Assembly: GCA_937974845.1 (NCBI GenBank)
Contig: CALJVC010000049.1
Location: 1 to 22,650, forward strand
Direction: 5' to 3'
Source: an uncultured Pseudogracilibacillus sp.
GTDB taxonomy: Bacteria; Bacillota; Bacilli; Bacillales; Amphibacillaceae
Length of the DNA: 22,650 nt
Numbering within the stretch: position 1 is the stretch's first letter; every line of letters starts with the position of its first letter. Shown here piece after piece: positions 15,163-22,650 of this stretch. The notes beneath the pieces are model-generated. The model was not told the origin of the DNA and did not search any database. It saw nothing but the letters and a program-made list of their open reading frames with translations. The position numbers and the translations under genes are program-made.

Positions 15163-16045
15163 GAATAAGGGATTAACTTTTAGCGTTGTCTTTCGGGCGA
15201 ATTCATTGAACTATGGGGAAGGGACGGCAAATATTTCAGAATTAAAGAAGTTTCACCGTGGTAACGGGGATGTATATACCTTTGCTTCACGTCAAAGCCT
15301 TCGTTATGACCTTGTTCGTTTAGGGAATCAGTTTTTCGATTGGAACTTAGATGTCGTAGATAAGAAGCAGGGTGTCGTGCAATTTAAGCAGGATGCTACC
15401 ATTGAGGATTCTGTTGAAATGGACTTGTTTGGCTATATGAAAACGAAGGCAAATACAGGAGCGACTAAACGTTCAGCTGTTGCCCGTTTAAGCCATGCTA
15501 TTGCCCTTGAACCTTATCGTAGCGATTTAGAATTTCTAAACAATATGGGTCTAGCTACCCGTATCAATGAGGATGCAAACTTAGCTACTTTAGAGCAACA
15601 TATGAGTTACTATACGTATACGATGACTCTAGATTTAAGTAGGGTAGGAATCGATCAAGAGGTTGAATTACCTAAGGAAGAGAAAGCGAAGCGTGTGAAA
15701 CAATTATTAGAAGTTGTTAAATTCTTGAACCGTGAAATTCGAGGTCGCCAGGAAAACCTAGCTCCTCTCTTTATCGTTGGCGGAGTCTATCCGATTCCGA
15801 ACCCCTTTTTCCAAGGTAGAATTGGTGTGAAGGAAGCTAATTACAATGAGATTAACTTAGAACCTATCTTAGATACATTGGAAACTTCCATTTTCGATCA
15901 TAAAGTAGGAGAATTCACTAAAATTGGCTATGTTAAAGGAATCTTTGATAATGAAGAGGAAATTTCTACCCTTGAAGGAGCGGGCGGTGTAGATGAGTTT
16001 TTCAAGGACTTATCAGAACAAGTAGAAGCCTATTTCGAGGTGTAG
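15155..16045 (+). CDS. cas7: Cascade backbone subunit Cas7 (Cst2/DevR type)
   Basis: A 296-aa RAMP protein that polymerises along the crRNA spacer. The N-terminal FSVVFRANSLNYGEGTANISELKKF and the RQSLRYDL segment are typical of the Cst2/DevR group, which defines the Tneap-like branch of subtype I-B. GGVYPIPNPFFQGRIGV near residues 206-222 is also characteristic. The ATG at 15155 is chosen over an upstream in-frame ATG because AAAGGAG lies 8 nt before it. It overlaps the last 8 nt of cas8 (ATGAGTAA), implying translational coupling. Confidence 0.93.
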   Translation: MSKNKGLTFSVVFRANSLNYGEGTANISELKKFHRGNGDVYTFASRQSLRYDLVRLGNQFFDWNLDVVDKKQGVVQFKQDATIEDSVEMDLFGYMKTKANTGATKRSAVARLSHAIALEPYRSDLEFLNNMGLATRINEDANLATLEQHMSYYTYTMTLDLSRVGIDQEVELPKEEKAKRVKQLLEVVKFLNREIRGRQENLAPLFIVGGVYPIPNPFFQGRIGVKEANYNEINLEPILDTLETSIFDHKVGEFTKIGYVKGIFDNEEEISTLEGAGGVDEFFKDLSEQVEAYFEV

Positions 16046-16049
16046 TCGG

Positions 16050-16772
16050 ATGAAAGCCTTACGAATAAAAGCCTTTCAAGAGACTACTTGCTATACACGT
16101 CCTTTTGCAAATAAGGTGACGGAAACCTACCCCTTGCCCCCTTATTCGACGGTTAAAGGGATGATTCATGCTGTGTTAAAAGCAGAGGAATATATCCCGT
16201 TTAGCCTATCCATTCAAGGTGATTATGATTCGATAATTACAGATTATAGAAAAACGTATTTTATAAAGAAAAGCACTGTGAATATGCCAATTGTTTTCGA
16301 TGGGTTATCTATAGAGGCTACACCGACCTTTCCTGATATGTCTTCTATGCCTCTTTACGCCCATATGCTCTATCGTGTTAATTTAGTCCTACATCTTCAT
16401 GCTGAGGAAGAAATTTTACAAGATATTTACGTAGCTTTTCAAAACTTAGATCACTTTCTTAGTTTAGGAAGGCAAGAGGATTTATTACGAATCGATGCAG
16501 TAGACATGGTAGATTTAGAAGAGCTAGATCTTTTTACTGGTGAAAAATTACGATATAACATGTATATTCCAATAAAGAAAATTTACGAAGATGAAGTAAA
16601 TACAGGAATTTCTTATCAATTAAACTGGGTCTATCGTATTAAAAAGGGAATCCGTGAGTGGGAACGTATCCCCTCTCTCTATGTAGAAAAAGGCAAGATA
16701 ATCAACGCGGACTTTTTAAAGGACACGGCCTATATTGATGAGGAAGGGCATATCGTGATTTGGAATCAATAG
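16050..16772 (+). CDS. cas5: Cascade subunit Cas5 (type I-B)
   Basis: A 240-aa RAMP protein that caps the 5' handle of the crRNA in Cascade. The N-terminal KALRIKAFQETTCYTRPFANKVTETYPLPPYSTVKGMIHAVL is a typical Cas5 start (strand, then PPYSTVKGMIH helix). ATG lies 4 nt after cas7 with GAGGTG 7 nt upstream. The stop codon forms the base of the strong hairpin that separates this gene from cas3. Confidence 0.93.
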   Translation: MKALRIKAFQETTCYTRPFANKVTETYPLPPYSTVKGMIHAVLKAEEYIPFSLSIQGDYDSIITDYRKTYFIKKSTVNMPIVFDGLSIEATPTFPDMSSMPLYAHMLYRVNLVLHLHAEEEILQDIYVAFQNLDHFLSLGRQEDLLRIDAVDMVDLEELDLFTGEKLRYNMYIPIKKIYEDEVNTGISYQLNWVYRIKKGIREWERIPSLYVEKGKIINADFLKDTAYIDEEGHIVIWNQ

Positions 16773-16805
16773 AAGCCAACGAAATATTCGTTGGCTTCTT
16801 TATAT
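16771..16805 (+). terminator. Terminator-like hairpin inside the cas operon (cas5/cas3 gap)
   Basis: A perfect 13-bp stem AGAAGCCAACGAA/TTCGTTGGCTTCT (16771-16783 with 16787-16799) closes a 3-nt loop and is followed by TTTATATAAAGGAGG. The stem begins within the cas5 stop codon and ends 6 nt before the AT-rich lead into the cas3 ribosome binding site. It has the form of an intrinsic terminator with a short U tract, so partial termination or mRNA end protection is likely. Confidence 0.75.
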
Positions 16806-16819
16806 AAAGGAGGAAGACG

Positions 16820-19063
16820 ATGGTTATCGCTAAAATTGACCCAAAAGAAAGTCTAGCGGAACATACCCAGGAATTATTGATACGTTTAGAAAAGTTAAAG
16901 GATGCTTATGGTTCGGCCATTAAGGATCCTGACATTTGGAAGTTACTTTATCTAGCTGCCAAATATCATGATACAGGTAAAGCCTATACCCATTTTCAAA
17001 ATAGGATGAAGAAATTATTAGGTCAAGAAGTAAAAAATTCCGATTTAATTCATATACCTCATAATTATTTGTCACCATTTTTCTTACCGTTACGTTCCTT
17101 ACGTCTTAATAAATACGATCGTCGTGTCTTAATCGAGGCGATTGCTTATCATCATGAAAGGAATCAGGTGTTTGAAGCGGAACAAGTACGGCAAGTAGCT
17201 GAAGAAGACCTTATACAACAATTTTCAAAAGTAAAAAAAGATTTCGAAGCGATTGGAGAAAAAATTGAGCTTCCCCAGGATAATTCAACGTTTAATTATA
17301 TTGAAGCGGATTTATCTAGGCCAAGGTTCAAGTACCATCCTGAAGATGAGCAGGCGATTAAGTATGTACTAGTTAAAGGTTTATTACATCGTTTAGATCA
17401 TGCAGCTTCTGCTGGTGTCGAGATTGAACTCGATCATGACTTTTGTTTGACAAAAATGACAGAAACTTATTTACAAGAAGTGACGAAGAAAGAAGAAGGC
17501 TATTTACGTCCGTTACAGGCCTTTGCAAAAGAACATCAGGATAAAAATTTAATTCTCATCGCTCAAACAGGAATGGGAAAAACAGAAGCGGCTTTACTTT
17601 GGGCAGGAAGGGACAAAACTTTTTTCACTGTACCTTTACGAGTATCATTAAATGCCCTTTACAATCGGGTATCTCAGTCCATGGGTTATGAAAATTGTGG
17701 CCTGCTACATTCATCAAGTGCTCACCATCTGAGTGATACCGGAGAAGAAAATTGGGAAGTCATCTATGACCATTCTCGCTATCTAGCTAACAAGTTAACT
17801 TTTACAACTATTGACCAAATTGCAAAGTTTCCCTTTAAATTCAAAGGATACGAAAAGTACTTAGCTACCTTTGCCTATTCCACGCTTATTATTGATGAGA
17901 TTCAAGCTTATAGTCCTTGGATTGTTGCAGTAATTATCAAGGCTTTAGAAATGATTCGCAGTGTAGGCGGAAAGTTTATGATTATTACCGCAACCTTACC
18001 TCAAATTTATGTAGACGCTTTAAAGGAGAAGCAATTAATAGATGAAAACACCATTGTGAAAACATTCACCGATGATCGCATGATTCGCCATCGTATGAAT
18101 GTAATAGAAGATTCTATTTTTTCTTCTATTGATAATATCCTCGAAGCAGGTCAAAGGGAGAAAGTGCTTGTCATTGTCAATACAGTAGACCAGGCAATTA
18201 AACTTTATGAAGAAATGAAAAGTAGAGAAGAAACAAGTTATATAAAACTTCTTCATGCTCGCTTTGTTCAGAAAGATCGCCAACGATTAGAAAAAGAATT
18301 AGAAGGTTTTGCTAATGATTCTTCTGCCACAGGTATATGGATTACAACTCAAATTGTAGAAGCTTCGATGGATATAGATTTTGACAAACTATATACAGAA
18401 TTATCTCCCTTGGATAGTTTATTTCAACGTTTTGGCCGTTGTTATAGAAAAAGAGAGTACGATTCAGAAGAAGCGAACATTTTTATATATACAGAAGAAG
18501 TAAGCGGTCGATCTACAGTTTATGATTCAGATATATTAAATTTTTCTAAAGATATGTTAACCCAACATATAAAGGAAGAAGGCACGGTTGTACTAGAATC
18601 GGTAAAAATTCAACTAGTTAAAACATTGTATTCAAAAGAAACTTTAAAAGGGACTAAGTATTACCAAGAATTTCGAAGAGCCCTTCAACAATTAAACCTT
18701 GAAGACTATATTTTAACTCATCGCGAAGCACAAACACAATTAAGGGGTGATGATAGTGCAGTAGTTATTCCGCGAAACATTTTTGATCAAACGATTCCTC
18801 TTTTTGAAGCTTTAGAAGTAGAGGAAGATAAGAAAAAGCGTACAGCTTTGCGTCGGGAAATTGAAGCTTATACTTGCTCAGTAATGAAGGGTAGTTTTAA
18901 AAAGTATTTGTCGCCTATCGACTTTTATCGTAAAACAAAGTACGGAAACTATCCGGTTATGGAAAATGTTTTTATCCTCGATAGACCTTATGAATTTGAT
19001 GAAGTTGATCTTAGTGGTAGAGGAATTCTAAAAGAAGAAGGATTAGAAAATATTTTCTTATAA
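16820..19063 (+). CDS. cas3: CRISPR nuclease-helicase Cas3 (HD domain fused N-terminally)
   Basis: A 747-aa effector that unwinds and degrades DNA marked by Cascade. The HD nuclease (~1-220) has H15, H50-D51, H81 and H111-H112 as metal-ligand candidates. The SF2 helicase has Walker A QTGMGKTE (249-256), DEIQ box (359-362), TATLP (~390-394), motif V TTQIVEASMDIDFD and motif VI QRFGR (536-540). All motifs are intact, so it should be active. ATG has AAAGGAGGA about 5 nt upstream. It follows the cas5/cas3 hairpin, so its expression may be set apart from Cascade. Confidence 0.97.
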   Translation: MVIAKIDPKESLAEHTQELLIRLEKLKDAYGSAIKDPDIWKLLYLAAKYHDTGKAYTHFQNRMKKLLGQEVKNSDLIHIPHNYLSPFFLPLRSLRLNKYDRRVLIEAIAYHHERNQVFEAEQVRQVAEEDLIQQFSKVKKDFEAIGEKIELPQDNSTFNYIEADLSRPRFKYHPEDEQAIKYVLVKGLLHRLDHAASAGVEIELDHDFCLTKMTETYLQEVTKKEEGYLRPLQAFAKEHQDKNLILIAQTGMGKTEAALLWAGRDKTFFTVPLRVSLNALYNRVSQSMGYENCGLLHSSSAHHLSDTGEENWEVIYDHSRYLANKLTFTTIDQIAKFPFKFKGYEKYLATFAYSTLIIDEIQAYSPWIVAVIIKALEMIRSVGGKFMIITATLPQIYVDALKEKQLIDENTIVKTFTDDRMIRHRMNVIEDSIFSSIDNILEAGQREKVLVIVNTVDQAIKLYEEMKSREETSYIKLLHARFVQKDRQRLEKELEGFANDSSATGIWITTQIVEASMDIDFDKLYTELSPLDSLFQRFGRCYRKREYDSEEANIFIYTEEVSGRSTVYDSDILNFSKDMLTQHIKEEGTVVLESVKIQLVKTLYSKETLKGTKYYQEFRRALQQLNLEDYILTHREAQTQLRGDDSAVVIPRNIFDQTIPLFEALEVEEDKKKRTALRREIEAYTCSVMKGSFKKYLSPIDFYRKTKYGNYPVMENVFILDRPYEFDEVDLSGRGILKEEGLENIFL

Positions 19064-19076
19064 AGGACTGGTTTTA

Positions 19077-19577
19077 ATGCAATTAGGCGGAATTCACATC
19101 CAGTACTATTTTGTTTGCACTAGAAAACTCTGGTTATATGCAAAAAATTTAGGATTAGAAGAGGGTTTTGAAAAGATTGAGGATGGGAGATTGTTACATG
19201 ATTCGGTTTATAAACGTTCTAAAACTAGAGAATTATATACAGGAGAAGGATTTAAAATAGATATATTAGAAGGTGAATACGTACGAGAGATAAAGCTTTC
19301 AAGTAAAATGACGGAGGCTGATCGATACCAACTATTGTTTTATTTATATCAATTAAAAAAGAGAGGTCTCGAAAGAAAAGGTTTAATTAGTTATACAAAA
19401 GAAAGAAAAACTGAAGAAATTGTTCTCACTCCAGAGGATGAAAAGAATTTAGATAAAATTCAAAAGGAAATATTAAAAATTATTAATCAAAATTCCCCAC
19501 CTTCCGTTATAAAGAAACCTTATTGTAAAAAATGTGCTTACTATGAGTTTTGTTATATAGATGAATTAGAGGAATAA
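19077..19577 (+). CDS. cas4: CRISPR adaptation exonuclease Cas4
   Basis: A 166-aa RecB-like nuclease with an iron-sulfur cluster that trims prespacers and helps choose the PAM during acquisition. Four cluster cysteines are visible (C14, C150, C153, C159). The nuclease core IDILEGEYVREIKLS supplies D62, E71 and K73, and the QLLFY motif follows (Q85, Y89). ATG lies 13 nt after cas3 with AAAGGA 9 nt upstream. Length is normal for the family. Confidence 0.95.
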   Translation: MQLGGIHIQYYFVCTRKLWLYAKNLGLEEGFEKIEDGRLLHDSVYKRSKTRELYTGEGFKIDILEGEYVREIKLSSKMTEADRYQLLFYLYQLKKRGLERKGLISYTKERKTEEIVLTPEDEKNLDKIQKEILKIINQNSPPSVIKKPYCKKCAYYEFCYIDELEE

Positions 19578-19598
19578 TTATATGAAAGGTGGATATAT

Positions 19599-20591
19599 AT
19601 GGCGAAAGATTATTTTGTTTTTAATTCCGGAAGAATGAAGAGACATCACAATACTTTTTATTTTATAACTGAAGATGGTTCTAAAAAGTCCTTGCCAATA
19701 CACCAAATAGATAATATTTATTTATTTGGTAAATTGGATATGAATACTGATTTCTTGCAACTATTAAATAAACATGAGATTAGTTTGCATTTGTTTAATT
19801 ACTATGGGTTTTATTCTGGATCTTTTAATCCAAGAAAGCAAAAGGTATCTGGTTTTACATTGGTTAATCAAGCTGCACATTATTTAGATGAAAATAAACG
19901 TTTATATTTAGCTAAAAAGTTTGTCGAAAGTGCCACCTTTCATATGATTAGAAACTTACGAAACTATAAAAATCGTCCTGGAATTTCAGAAAGTCTTAAA
20001 TCTTTAGCTCTTCTTAAAGAACAAATGCAACAAGTTGAATCTGTACATGAATTAATGGGGTTTGAAGGAGCTTTTCGACAACAATATTATCAGACTTTTA
20101 ATTATTTTTTAAGAGAGGACTTTGCCTTCGATGATCGTACGAAAAGACCGCCTAAAGATCCATTGAATGCGTTAATTTCTTTTGGAAATAGCCTTTGTTA
20201 CACTAAAGTTCTCTCAGAAATTTATAAAACAGTGTTAGATCCTACTGTTAGTTTTCTACATGAGCCTTCAACTAAAAGATTTTCACTTAGTTTAGATATT
20301 GCTGAAATTTTTAAGCCTTTGATTGTCGATCCAGTAATATTTTCATTGATAAATAAACGACAATTAAATGTTAAAGAGGACTTTGAGTATATAGATGAAA
20401 TGGTTTTATTAAATGATAACGGTAGAAAAAAGTTTTTAAAGGAATGGGTTCGAAAATTACGAACAACTGTTAAACATCGTGTGCTGAAAAGAAAGACGTC
20501 CTATCAATATATGATTCGTTTAGAAGCATATAAGTTAATTAAGCATTTCATTGGTGATCAAAAGTATAAACCTTTACAAGCGTGGTGGTAG
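19599..20591 (+). CDS. cas1: CRISPR integrase Cas1 (type I-B)
   Basis: The 330-aa metal-dependent integrase that inserts new spacers at the leader end. An N-terminal beta domain is followed by a helical catalytic domain with E156 (MGFEGAFRQQYY), H221 (SFLHEPS) and acidic D233/E236 (LSLDIAEIFKP). AAAGGTGG lies 6 nt before ATG. All catalytic residues are present. It follows cas4 by 21 nt and is separated from cas2 by 3 nt. Confidence 0.97.
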   Translation: MAKDYFVFNSGRMKRHHNTFYFITEDGSKKSLPIHQIDNIYLFGKLDMNTDFLQLLNKHEISLHLFNYYGFYSGSFNPRKQKVSGFTLVNQAAHYLDENKRLYLAKKFVESATFHMIRNLRNYKNRPGISESLKSLALLKEQMQQVESVHELMGFEGAFRQQYYQTFNYFLREDFAFDDRTKRPPKDPLNALISFGNSLCYTKVLSEIYKTVLDPTVSFLHEPSTKRFSLSLDIAEIFKPLIVDPVIFSLINKRQLNVKEDFEYIDEMVLLNDNGRKKFLKEWVRKLRTTVKHRVLKRKTSYQYMIRLEAYKLIKHFIGDQKYKPLQAWW

Positions 20592-20594
20592 ATA

Positions 20595-20858
20595 GTGTAT
20601 GTTATCATAACCTATGATGTCGGTGAGAAGAGGGTTGCGAAGGTTCATAAAAAATTAAAAGAATATTTAATATGGTCACAGAATTCTGTTTTTGAAGGTG
20701 AGATAACTCGTACTTTATTAAAAAAATGCTTATACGATTTGGAAAACATTATTGACCCCGATTCTGATTCTGTGTATGTTTACGAGATTAAAAATCCAAG
20801 AAATTTAAAGAAGTACACATATGGTGTTGAAAAGTCTTTTGATGATATATTTTTATAA
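20595..20858 (+). CDS. cas2: CRISPR adaptation protein Cas2
   Basis: An 87-aa ferredoxin-fold protein forming the dimeric core of the Cas1-Cas2 integrase. The N-terminal strand YVIITYDVGEKRVAKVHKKLKEYL with its Asp, then QNSVFEGEIT and DSVYVYEI, are typical. The start is GTG, 3 nt after the cas1 stop, with only a weak GGTGG upstream, so translation is probably coupled to cas1. Confidence 0.95.
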   Translation: MYVIITYDVGEKRVAKVHKKLKEYLIWSQNSVFEGEITRTLLKKCLYDLENIIDPDSDSVYVYEIKNPRNLKKYTYGVEKSFDDIFL

Positions 20859-21033
20859 GGTGAAATAATAAAATTGCAGTGAATCGGATTTTTGTTTAAA
20901 AAGGGTATAAGCCTTGAAAATAAAGGTAAATCTGAAGTTTTTTATGATACAATAAAAACAAGATTGCTGGTTCACTGCAATTTTTGAACAATTAACTATG
21001 ATAAATCTTGTCAAATCAATGTTTGTTATAGGG
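20859..21033 (+). promoter_or_regulatory. CRISPR leader with inverted repeat and extended -10 promoter
   Basis: This AT-rich 175-bp leader lies between cas2 and repeat 1. A perfect 14-bp inverted repeat, AAAATTGCAGTGAA (20870-20883) and TTCACTGCAATTTT (20971-20984), frames 87 bp. Inside it, TGaTACAAT (20945-20953) is an extended -10 directed at the array, without a good -35. GGTAAATCTGAA followed by GATA (20925-20949) faintly resembles the CRISPR repeat. No gene is seen. Confidence 0.8.
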
Positions 21034-22650
21034 GTTTTATCTGAACTTAGTGGGATATAAAGATAGAGACAATACTTCATTAGGATTATTCGCAAGCGTT
21101 TTATCTGAACTTAGTGGGATATAAAGTTTTTTACAGAAGATAAATAAAATTTTTGTTTATATGTTTTATCTGAACTTAGTGGGATATAAAGTGATCATTA
21201 CGTACAGCGTTGCTCGAATCGGGAGCGAGTTTTATCTGAACTTAGTGGGATATAAAGTAACTATCCAAGATGATTTCGACGCACGGATTAAGGTTTTATC
21301 TGAACTTAGTGGGATATAAAGTCTGCTACATTTATTATATCATACTTCATGAAATTTGTTTTATCTGAACTTAGTGGGATATAAAGAAAGCAAATGTATC
21401 TAAACCAAGTAAGTCATCTAAATCGTTTTATCTGAACTTAGTGGGATATAAAGCCGTAAACAATGTTTGTTATAAGCTTGTACGCTTCTGTTTTATCTGA
21501 ACTTAGTGGGATATAAAGCCTCGCCCCACTCGTGAGGTCTAACATGGATTGTATGTTTTATCTGAACTTAGTGGGATATAAAGTAATCAAACTACACAGG
21601 ACTCAAACCTCAAAACGGGTTTTATCTGAACTTAGTGGGATATAAAGGTTAGGTAGCTGTTAGGTTTCTTTCACGTAAACCCGTTTTATCTGAACTTAGT
21701 GGGATATAAAGATCCGAAAGTTAAGCCGTTTATGACGATAGAAACGGTTTTATCTGAACTTAGTGGGATATAAAGATATGTTATATTCTATTTACCGGCT
21801 CCGGCTGGTGTGTTTTATCTGAACTTAGTGGGATATAAAGAGATTTTTATTTCTAGTTGCAAAAACACGGTTAACAGTTTTATCTGAACTTAGTGGGATA
21901 TAAAGCTATTAAAAGCGGCTCTCCGTTTGAGTGCTTAAGATAGTTTTATCTGAACTTAGTGGGATATAAAGCGACTATGTCTTTATCGGCGCTATTCTGG
22001 TTATAATAGGTTTTATCTGAACTTAGTGGGATATAAAGTAAGTAGCAAGCGCTCGATCGACGCTTGCCCAAGCGGTTTTATCTGAACTTAGTGGGATATA
22101 AAGCAATAGTGGTATCGTCAATTGTGACGGACAATTTTACGTTTTATCTGAACTTAGTGGGATATAAAGTCTACTTCGTTGTCTAAGTAGTGAGCGAACA
22201 ACTCGGTTTTATCTGAACTTAGTGGGATATAAAGGTAGTAAAATCCGCCAAACTTGTTAAAATTAGACTTGTTTTATCTGAACTTAGTGGGATATAAAGG
22301 TATTTCCCTTTTTTTATTTTTACGATGGTTATATGTTTTATCTGAACTTAGTGGGATATAAAGTAAACATGGTCTAATCCTGCAACTTTAAAAGTAAATG
22401 TTTTATCTGAACTTAGTGGGATATAAAGCGCCGGCAAATCGATCCCATCGAGGAAGTGCTGCGCGAAGTTTTATCTGAACTTAGTGGGATATAAAGTGGA
22501 GGACTGTACGTGAAGGTATGCAACTACTTATGCGTTTTATCTGAACTTAGTGGGATATAAAGAACTTATCTAATTATAGAAGGGTTTATGCTAGCAAGGT
22601 TTTATCTGAACTTAGTGGGATATAAAGTTTATATTTAGCCGAGGTTTTAA
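21034..22650 (+). CRISPR. Type I-B CRISPR array, 25 identical 29-bp repeats, runs off the window
   Basis: The 29-bp repeat starts GTTTTATCTGAACTT and ends GGGATATAAAG. By eye all 25 copies are identical, the first at 21034-21062 and the last at 22599-22627. The 24 complete spacers are, in order, 35, 36, 37, 35, 36, 38, 36, 36, 35, 35, 35, 36, 36, 37, 38, 36, 37, 36, 36, 35, 36, 39, 37 and 36 nt, and a 25th is cut by the window end. No two spacers look alike. The leader and cas2 lie on the left, so spacer 1 should be newest and transcription rightward. Cas6 would be expected to leave an 8-nt AUAUAAAG 5' handle. The absence of degenerate repeats suggests a maintained array whose ancestral end lies beyond the window. 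Confidence 0.99.

Noticed and set aside
20859..21033. Small toxin or antitoxin gene between cas2 and the array
   Set aside because: No open frame with a ribosome binding site is present. The region is better explained as the leader.

Overview
The window looks like chromosomal DNA from a low-GC, Gram-positive, probably spore-forming member of the Bacillales. The evidence is strong AGGAGG-type ribosome binding sites, GTG/TTG starts, a YtvI-like sporulation membrane protein, a FadR-type operator in front of an acyl-CoA ligase, a CcpA cre-like site, and a TPP riboswitch in front of thiT. I cannot name a species.

Layout. Bases 1-767 have no gene. They hold the terminator of a gene lying off the left edge and about 13 imperfect ~41-bp tandem units built from CTGTATAC and CTGTAAAC words, closed by the thiT terminator. 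The array therefore sits between two converging transcription units. Bases 768-4708 are minus-strand housekeeping genes: riboswitch-controlled thiT; a folE-SDR pair (GTP cyclohydrolase I plus a reductase that may be pteridine-type); and a YjiH-like membrane protein. Bases 4951-8691 are plus strand: an unrecognised 114-aa protein, a MATE transporter, and a membrane-bound diguanylate cyclase. Bases 8955-12433 are minus strand: a long-chain acyl-CoA ligase, YtvI, and a DinB-superfamily protein. Most of these units end in a visible intrinsic terminator.

Bases 12745-22650 are a complete type I-B CRISPR-Cas locus (Cst/DevR, 'Tneap'-like) on the plus strand: cas6-cas8-cas7-cas5-[hairpin]-cas3-cas4-cas1-cas2-leader-array. 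Cas6 matures the crRNA. Cas8, Cas7, Cas5 and a small subunit probably translated from inside cas8 form Cascade. Cas3 degrades the target, and Cas4-Cas1-Cas2 acquire spacers. The array has 25 identical 29-bp repeats and 24 complete spacers of 35-39 nt, and it runs off the right edge.

The points most worth following up are the 41-bp array in a convergent intergenic region, whose words recur at two nearby promoters; a textbook internal start for Cas11 inside cas8; a strong terminator-like hairpin splitting the cas operon between cas5 and cas3; and a perfect 14-bp inverted repeat framing the leader promoter. No wholly new multi-gene system is visible.
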